Shown piece after piece: positions 23,312 to 27,483 of a stretch of DNA of 27,483 nt. The stretch is from Desulfotignum sp. Lineage in GTDB: Bacteria; Desulfobacterota; Desulfobacteria; Desulfobacterales; Desulfobacteraceae. Position 1 is the first letter of the stretch. Every line of letters begins with the position of its first letter. The stretch lies in contig JAIPDY010000010.1 of assembly GCA_021737445.1 (NCBI GenBank), positions 1 to 27,483 of the forward strand, written 5' to 3'. The notes under the pieces were generated by a model. That model saw nothing but the letters and a program-made list of their open reading frames with translations, was not told where the DNA came from and searched no databases. The position numbers and the translations under genes are program-made.

Positions 23312-25151
23312 TGATCCATGCCTGGTAATACTGTCTTTGTTTGGCTTCAAGCAGCTGTTGCCTGATGTCTGAGAGGTTCTCCCGGATCTCGTCGGTTACA
23401 GGTACCTGTTTTTCCTTAAAAGAGATGATATAAAATCCCTTGTCTGTTTTTAACACCTCGGGATATAATGGATCAATTTTTGTCAGTGTAAATGCGGCCC
23501 TGTTGAAATCAGCAGACCTGCCAATCTCCTGGACAGAATCATTTCTGGTGAACAGTTCAGTAAAAGACAGTGTAAGATTTTTCTTTTGTGCCAGTTTTTC
23601 AAGGGTGTCAGATGCTTTTGCCTCTTCAAGCAATTCTTTGGCCCTGGTTTGCGCCGCTGCCATGCGAAGCTTTCGGGTCAACGTATCAGTGATGCGGTCT
23701 TTTACTGCTTCAACAGGAAGCTGAGAAGGTGCAATCGTCTCCAGTGCCTTGATAAGAAAATACGCATTACCCAGTTGTTTGACATCACTGATCTGCTGTT
23801 GTTCAAGGTCAAATGCCGCCCTGGCAAACTCAGCGGCCTGTTCCAGCTCAAGCCCGTTCCCGTTCCGGTCAAAAGCATCTGTCGTATCAATCTGCCTGCC
23901 GGTAATCAGTGCTGCCTGTTCCAGAGTGTCCCCGTCAATGACCGCATCAAAAGCATCTCCTGCCTTATAATAAGCCAGATTCTGCATCTCCTGCTCTGCC
24001 AGCCTGGTTTCAATCTCTTCTGCTGCCTGTTCCAGAGAGGTTACATCAGCATCAAACCGGTCCATCACCTTGATCACATGCCACCCGAACCTGGTTCTGA
24101 CCGGTTCGGAAATCTCACCTGGTTTCATGGAAAACGCCTTGTCAGCAAAAGGCTGGATCATGCTGGTTTTATCAAAAATACCAAGATAGCCGCCATCTGC
24201 TCTTGACGGACCCTGAGAGGTCTTTTTTGCCAGTTCGGCAAAATCCTCTCCGGCAACCGCCCGCTGATAAACTGCATATGCCTGTTTCTGACTATCTTTC
24301 ACCGTCTGGTCATCAGCAGTGTCATCCACCTTGATGAGAATATGACTGGCTTCAACTTTTTCCGGTGTCTTAAATTCATCCGGATGCTGTTCATAATAAT
24401 CTTTGATTTGTGTCTGGGTAATTGTCACCTGGCCCTGATAATCTTCTGGAGAAAATTTTAAAAACGCAGCCCTTCGTTTGGGGTCTGACTGATATCTGTC
24501 CCTGTTCTCCATGTAATGGGCCTGAATCTGCTCCTCTGTGGGCACCAGATCAGTAAATTCATCCGGACTCACTTTAATATATTCCACTGCCATGCGGGAG
24601 TTCTGGTACTGGTAAAAATTTTGTGCCTCCAGGTCTGACACAGAGATACTGCTCAGGATCATATCCTGTACTTTCTGCCTTTTCAGGGCATTGCGCTGAA
24701 TCTGTTCAAACATTTCCGGATTCAGAGAGTTGAGTCCCAGTACCTGCTTGTAATGGTCCATGTCAAAACGGCCGTTTTTGTGAAACGCATCAATGGCCAG
24801 AATCGATTCTTCCAGTTCCTGGTCAGTTACCATGATCTCAAGCTTTTCAGCCTGGGCTGTCACCAGTTTCTTCTCTATCAGGGAATTGAGAGCCTGCTGT
24901 TTGACATTCAATGCCTTTAGCAGATCATCAGTAAGATTGTCCTGGAACCGCTCTTGCATCTGCGCCACCATATTTTTGTATGCATCCTGGAATTCATTGA
25001 CAGTAATGGGGTCATCATCAATGGAAGCCACCGAATTATTCCGGTCTGAATTCATGGACCCCACACCCAGAAAAACAAACACCACCACAATAATACCCAG
25101 AAAAATTTTAATGATCCAGTTGCCAGTATTTTCCCGCAGATAACGCAGCAT
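23259..25151 (-). CDS. ppiD: Peptidyl-prolyl isomerase PpiD (SurA N-terminal plus parvulin)
   Basis: This 630-residue protein has the PpiD layout: a short cytoplasmic N-terminus (MLRYLRENTGNW), one membrane helix (about 13-32), a SurA-N-like chaperone domain (about 38-185), and a parvulin rotamase domain (about 267-362, from ASHILIKV through GGYLGIF to RTRFGWHVIKV). A C-terminal helical and second rotamase-like part follows. PpiD is an inner-membrane-anchored periplasmic chaperone near the Sec translocon, which fits the SecDF genes of this window. Start ATG 25151 has AAGGAGAG, and a good promoter lies at 25206-25235. The M16 protease gene starts within its last 53 codons or just after, so both are likely one operon. 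Confidence 0.94.
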   Translation of the reverse strand: MLRYLRENTGNWIIKIFLGIIVVVFVFLGVGSMNSDRNNSVASIDDDPITVNEFQDAYKNMVAQMQERFQDNLTDDLLKALNVKQQALNSLIEKKLVTAQAEKLEIMVTDQELEESILAIDAFHKNGRFDMDHYKQVLGLNSLNPEMFEQIQRNALKRQKVQDMILSSISVSDLEAQNFYQYQNSRMAVEYIKVSPDEFTDLVPTEEQIQAHYMENRDRYQSDPKRRAAFLKFSPEDYQGQVTITQTQIKDYYEQHPDEFKTPEKVEASHILIKVDDTADDQTVKDSQKQAYAVYQRAVAGEDFAELAKKTSQGPSRADGGYLGIFDKTSMIQPFADKAFSMKPGEISEPVRTRFGWHVIKVMDRFDADVTSLEQAAEEIETRLAEQEMQNLAYYKAGDAFDAVIDGDTLEQAALITGRQIDTTDAFDRNGNGLELEQAAEFARAAFDLEQQQISDVKQLGNAYFLIKALETIAPSQLPVEAVKDRITDTLTRKLRMAAAQTRAKELLEEAKASDTLEKLAQKKNLTLSFTELFTRNDSVQEIGRSADFNRAAFTLTKIDPLYPEVLKTDKGFYIISFKEKQVPVTDEIRENLSDIRQQLLEAKQRQYYQAWINELRNKSQIEIDPQFVN

Positions 25152-25205
25152 ATTACTTTCTCTCCTTCGTACACCTTAAAGAATATAAAATTAACAAAAC
25201 ATATT

Positions 25206-25235
25206 ATTGTATCCTTTCATAAAACCATGTGTCAA
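25206..25235 (-). promoter_or_regulatory. Sigma70-type promoter for ppiD
   Basis: On the - strand, a perfect TTGACA (25235-25230) is followed after 18 bp by TACAAT (25211-25206), five of six. Transcription would start near 25199, giving a 48-nt leader before ATG 25151 that carries AAGGAGAG. This is the strongest promoter match in the window. Confidence 0.65.
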
Positions 25236-25304
25236 TATTTTATTCCAGGACCTGGATCAAGAGGGGTTTATTTTTAGAAAAACTGTTTTTTTTGTTGACA
25301 CATG
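25226..25304. repeat. 10-bp inverted repeat joining two divergent -35 regions
   Basis: CATGTGTCAA (25226-25235) and TTGACACATG (25295-25304) are exact inverted copies separated by 59 bp. Each holds the -35 hexamer of a divergent promoter (ppiD on -, tRNA-Ala on +) plus the same four downstream bases. Confidence 0.5.
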
Positions 25305-25323
25305 ACCGTGTTTCGATTATTTA
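25295..25323 (+). promoter_or_regulatory. Promoter of the tRNA-Ala gene
   Basis: A perfect TTGACA (25295-25300), 17-bp spacer and TATTTA (25318-25323) precede the tRNA. The predicted start at about 25330 leaves a leader of 17 nt. Confidence 0.5.
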
Positions 25324-25328
25324 AGTCA

Positions 25329-25346
25329 ACATCTTTTTTAAGATGT
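25329..25346 (+). other. Perfect hairpin abutting the 5' end of tRNA-Ala
   Basis: ACATCTT (25329-25335) and AAGATGT (25340-25346) pair perfectly across a TTTT loop. The stem ends on the base directly before the mature tRNA 5' end (25347) and makes up essentially all of the predicted primary leader. Confidence 0.6.
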
Positions 25347-25422
25347 GGGGCTGTAGCTCAGCTGGGAGAGCGTACGGCTGGCAGCCGTAAGGTCAGGGGT
25401 TCGATCCCCCTCAGCTCCACCA
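25347..25422 (+). tRNA. tRNA-Ala (anticodon GGC)
   Basis: A 76-nt cloverleaf with CCA encoded. The acceptor GGGGCTG pairs with CAGCTCC, including G3:U70, the alanine identity pair. D arm GCTC/GAGC, anticodon stem TACGG/CCGTA with loop CTGGCAG (anticodon GGC), variable loop AGGTC, and T arm AGGGG/CCCCT with TTCGATC are all intact. It reads GCC and GCU codons. It is a single tRNA, not in an rRNA operon here. Confidence 0.97.
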
Positions 25423-25455
25423 TCATTTCAACCAATTCCCCCGGTACTCTTATTT

Positions 25456-25499
25456 GCAGGGCACCCTTGTTTAAAAAATATTTTTCAAGAACGCCCTGC
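25456..25499. terminator. Inverted repeat between tRNA-Ala and the degP-like gene, possible terminator
   Basis: GCAGGGC (25456-25462) pairs with GCCCTGC (25493-25499), and inside it CTTG (25466-25469) pairs with CAAG (25486-25489), around an A/T-rich loop. It lies 14 bp past the degP-like stop and 33 bp past the tRNA. No U-run follows the stem on either strand, so it is not a classic intrinsic terminator, though it could stabilise the 3' end of the protease mRNA. Confidence 0.4.
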
Positions 25500-25513
25500 G
25501 CTGATTTCAACTG

Positions 25514-26929
25514 TTATTTTTCAAACCGCACCACATACACATGGCTGTTGCCCCTTCTGAACAGCAGCTGGGCGGTTTTCCCCTTTTCAATGCGGTCCAG
25601 CAGGGTGTGATATTCTTCCAGGCTGGTGATATGCTGACGGTTCAGTTCCATGAGCAGGTCACCTGGCCGGACACCCGATTTTTGTGCCGGGGAATCTTGT
25701 TTGATCTCAGTTACCACCAGCCCTTTTATTCCGGCAGGATAACCCAGGTGGCGGGCCATGGCAGCATCCAGGGCCTTGAATTTGAATCCGAAAGAATCAA
25801 ATTCATCAGTTGAGGCCAGCACTTCAGGATCCTGATCAGGCCGTTTTCCCAGCTTGACTTTGACGGTTTTTTCACTGCCGTCCCGGATGATCTTTACATC
25901 AACGGTTTCATCCACCTTGAGATTGGCAATGGTGATGGTCAGATCCCGGGATGTTTCTATCTTTTCACCGTTGACCGAAATGATGACATCTCCTGGTTCA
26001 ATACCTGCCTCATGGGCGGGATTTCCCTCATAAACCTTGGCCACGTAGACACCGCCGGTATCTTTGATGCCGTAATATTCCGCCAGTTCAGGGGTGATAT
26101 TCTGGATAGCCACTCCCATCCAGCCCCTGGACACCTGCTGGGTCTCAATGAGCTGATCAATGATACCGGTGGCCAGATCGGAGGGAATGGCAAATCCGAT
26201 GCCCTGGCCGGATCTGACAATGGCGGTGTTGATACCGATGACTTCACCATCCATATTCAGCAGCGGGCCGCCGCTGTTGCCAGGATTGATGGAGGCATCG
26301 GTCTGGATGAAATCATCATAGGGTCCGGAGCCCAGAATCCGGCCTTTGGCAGAAATGATCCCTGCGGTAACGGTCTGTTCCAGTCCAAAGGGACTGCCGA
26401 TGGCCACAACCCAGGAGCCGATGTCAGCCTCCCCTGATTTGCCGAATTTCAAAGGTTGCAGATTTTTTGCATCCACCTTGATAAGTGCCAGGTCTGTCAT
26501 TGGGTCGGTTCCCACGATCCGGGCGTCATACTCCTGTTTGTCATGGAGGATCACCTTGATCTGGTCTGCATCCTTGATAACATGGTTATTGGTGACAATA
26601 TACCCGTCCCTGGAGATGATAAATCCGGATCCCAGGCTTTGTTCCTTCCGGCTCTGGGGCTGCTGGTTGAAAAACGGGGCAAAAAACTCCTCCAGCCCCT
26701 CCCGGTTCCCGAAGGGCTGGCCGAAAAAATGTTCAAACACCCTGCCCCCGCCCTGAACGGTTTTGACGGTCTGGATATTGACCACCCCGGGCCTGGCCTG
26801 CTGTGCCAGGATGGAAAAACTGGCCGGAATCATCTGATTTTTCTTGGCTGCCTGTGCCGGCAGGAGGGGCATAAAGAAACTGATGACCAATATCACCAGA
26901 AATACATTCATCTGTCTGATCTGTTTCAT
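25514..26929 (-). CDS. degP: Do-family serine protease (DegP/DegQ-like)
   Basis: This 471-residue periplasmic protease/chaperone degrades misfolded envelope proteins. A signal peptide (about 1-27, ending AQAA) precedes a trypsin-like domain with the triad His116 (TNNHV), Asp146 (TDLALI) and Ser219 (GNSGGPL). Two PDZ domains follow (from about 265 with GWMGVAIQNI, and from about 380 to the end, with GIKGLVVTEIKQDSPA). The LA loop region (FFGQPFG...FFAPFF) is present but short, so it is closer to DegQ/MucD size than to E. coli DegP. Start ATG 26929 has AAGGAGAT. A histidine kinase gene ends 84 bp upstream on the same strand, and a 22-bp-spaced direct repeat with a consensus -10 lies between. 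Confidence 0.95.
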   Translation of the reverse strand: MKQIRQMNVFLVILVISFFMPLLPAQAAKKNQMIPASFSILAQQARPGVVNIQTVKTVQGGGRVFEHFFGQPFGNREGLEEFFAPFFNQQPQSRKEQSLGSGFIISRDGYIVTNNHVIKDADQIKVILHDKQEYDARIVGTDPMTDLALIKVDAKNLQPLKFGKSGEADIGSWVVAIGSPFGLEQTVTAGIISAKGRILGSGPYDDFIQTDASINPGNSGGPLLNMDGEVIGINTAIVRSGQGIGFAIPSDLATGIIDQLIETQQVSRGWMGVAIQNITPELAEYYGIKDTGGVYVAKVYEGNPAHEAGIEPGDVIISVNGEKIETSRDLTITIANLKVDETVDVKIIRDGSEKTVKVKLGKRPDQDPEVLASTDEFDSFGFKFKALDAAMARHLGYPAGIKGLVVTEIKQDSPAQKSGVRPGDLLMELNRQHITSLEEYHTLLDRIEKGKTAQLLFRRGNSHVYVVRFEK

Positions 26930-26990
26930 GGTAATCTCCTTGTCAAAAATTGGGTTGAAAGTTTAAGTAAAATTCGCCTGCTTTTGACAT

Positions 26991-27030
26991 ATTATAATAC
27001 CTGAAGATGATTTTTAAATGACCTGAAGAT
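26991..27030 (-). promoter_or_regulatory. Candidate activator-dependent promoter for the degP-like gene
   Basis: On the - strand a perfect -10, TATAAT (26996-26991), lacks a consensus -35. The 10-bp direct repeat ATCTTCAGGT occurs at 27030-27021 and 27008-26999, 22 bp apart, the second copy ending 2 bp before the -10. The farther copy covers the last codons of the kinase gene. Spacing of two helical turns upstream of a -10 with no -35 resembles sites of PhoB/OmpR-type activators. Confidence 0.4.
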
Positions 27031-27483
27031 TACAATATGGCAATGTCATGGTAAATACCGCCCCGCTGCCCGGGGTGCTATCTACGACAATATCTCCCCC
27101 ATGCTCTCTGGCAATGGTTCGGGCAAAAGAAAGTCCCAGCCCGGTACCGGGACTGGTCCGGGAGGTCTCTGCCCGGAAAAACCGTTCAAAGATCTGTTGG
27201 TGAAAGCGCGGATCGATTCCCGGCCCGGAATCTTTTACCCGGATCGCCATATGGGTGTCGGATTTTTTTATCACCTGGACCCGGACCTGTCCGCCTTTAT
27301 CAGTATATTTGAGTGCATTGTCCACCAGATTGGAAAATGCGCGCTGAAGCATTTTAATATCTGCATTAACATAAAACCGGCCCTCAGCATGGCAGGAAAA
27401 CCGGATCTGCCGGTCTTCTGCCACCGGCATAAACAGATCACAGGCAGATTGAATCATCCGGGTCAGATCCACCTGTTGAAACT
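27014..27483 (-). CDS. Sensor histidine kinase, C-terminal ATPase domain (partial)
   Basis: Only the last ~156 residues of this - strand gene are in the window; the frame runs on past 27483 (residues FQQVDLTRMIQ at the edge). The HATPase_c domain is complete: N box LQRAFSNLVDNALKYT, G1 VKDSGPGID, F box FERFFRAE and G2 GTGLGLSFARTIAREHGG. It would phosphorylate a partner response regulator; the sensor and HisKA parts and the regulator are outside the window. The stop is TAA 27016-27014. The adjacent degP-like gene makes an envelope-stress kinase of the Cpx/Bae type plausible, but this is inference from context only. Confidence 0.9.
   Translation of the reverse strand, partial: FQQVDLTRMIQSACDLFMPVAEDRQIRFSCHAEGRFYVNADIKMLQRAFSNLVDNALKYTDKGGQVRVQVIKKSDTHMAIRVKDSGPGIDPRFHQQIFERFFRAETSRTSPGTGLGLSFARTIAREHGGDIVVDSTPGSGAVFTMTLPYCNLQVI

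Noticed and set aside
25347..25499. tRNA 3' end as an integration site of a mobile element
   Set aside because: No duplicated tRNA 3' segment, integrase or foreign genes are seen on either side within the window.

Overview
The window looks like a chromosomal housekeeping region of a mesophilic, Gram-negative deltaproteobacterium. The protein set (YajC-SecD-SecF, an AsmA-like protein, PpiD, Do-type protease, Prc, MltD-like transglycosylase) and the moderate G+C content suggest a member of the Desulfobacterales, such as a Desulfobacter or Desulfotignum relative. That genus-level guess is inference from overall protein character, not from a marker search. I see no prophage, transposon, CRISPR array or defence island, and no clear sign of recent gene transfer.

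Layout, left to right. Positions 1-133 hold the 3' end of an unrecognised + strand gene. A membrane-anchored LysM-like protein follows, with a degenerate 21-bp tandem repeat, and then yajC-secD-secF (Sec translocon accessory complex). Next come dprA and topA, convergent with efp. efp is divergent from guaA. guaA is followed by an uncharacterised membrane-anchored coiled-coil protein and a 54-residue four-cysteine protein. The small protein overlaps the 3' end of a divergently located MltD-like transglycosylase. From 12449 to 19821 runs a tightly packed + strand chain: rbgA/ylqF GTPase, Prc/Tsp protease, a large AsmA-like protein, an acyl-ACP thioesterase and recX. A short PilZ protein then converges on a - strand pair, a two-domain M16 zinc protease and PpiD. 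A tRNA-Ala(GGC) gene is divergent from ppiD. A DegP/DegQ protease and the C-terminal end of a sensor histidine kinase (cut by the window edge) close the region on the - strand.

Functional theme. Roughly half of the genes build, export to or police the cell envelope: SecDF-YajC moves proteins across the inner membrane; PpiD, DegP, Prc and the M16 protease fold or remove them; MltD and the LysM protein act on or bind peptidoglycan; the AsmA-like protein belongs to a family linked to lipid traffic. The rest is core information processing (TopA, DprA, EF-P, RbgA, RecX, tRNA-Ala) and GMP synthesis.

The most interesting signals are regulatory rather than new genes: a 26-bp interrupted palindrome between mltD and rbgA, an apparently leaderless rbgA, a tRNA whose whole predicted leader is a perfect hairpin, a 10-bp motif shared in inverted orientation by the ppiD and tRNA -35 regions, and a 22-bp-spaced direct repeat just upstream of a consensus -10 in front of degP. 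I did not find a convincing new multi-gene system.
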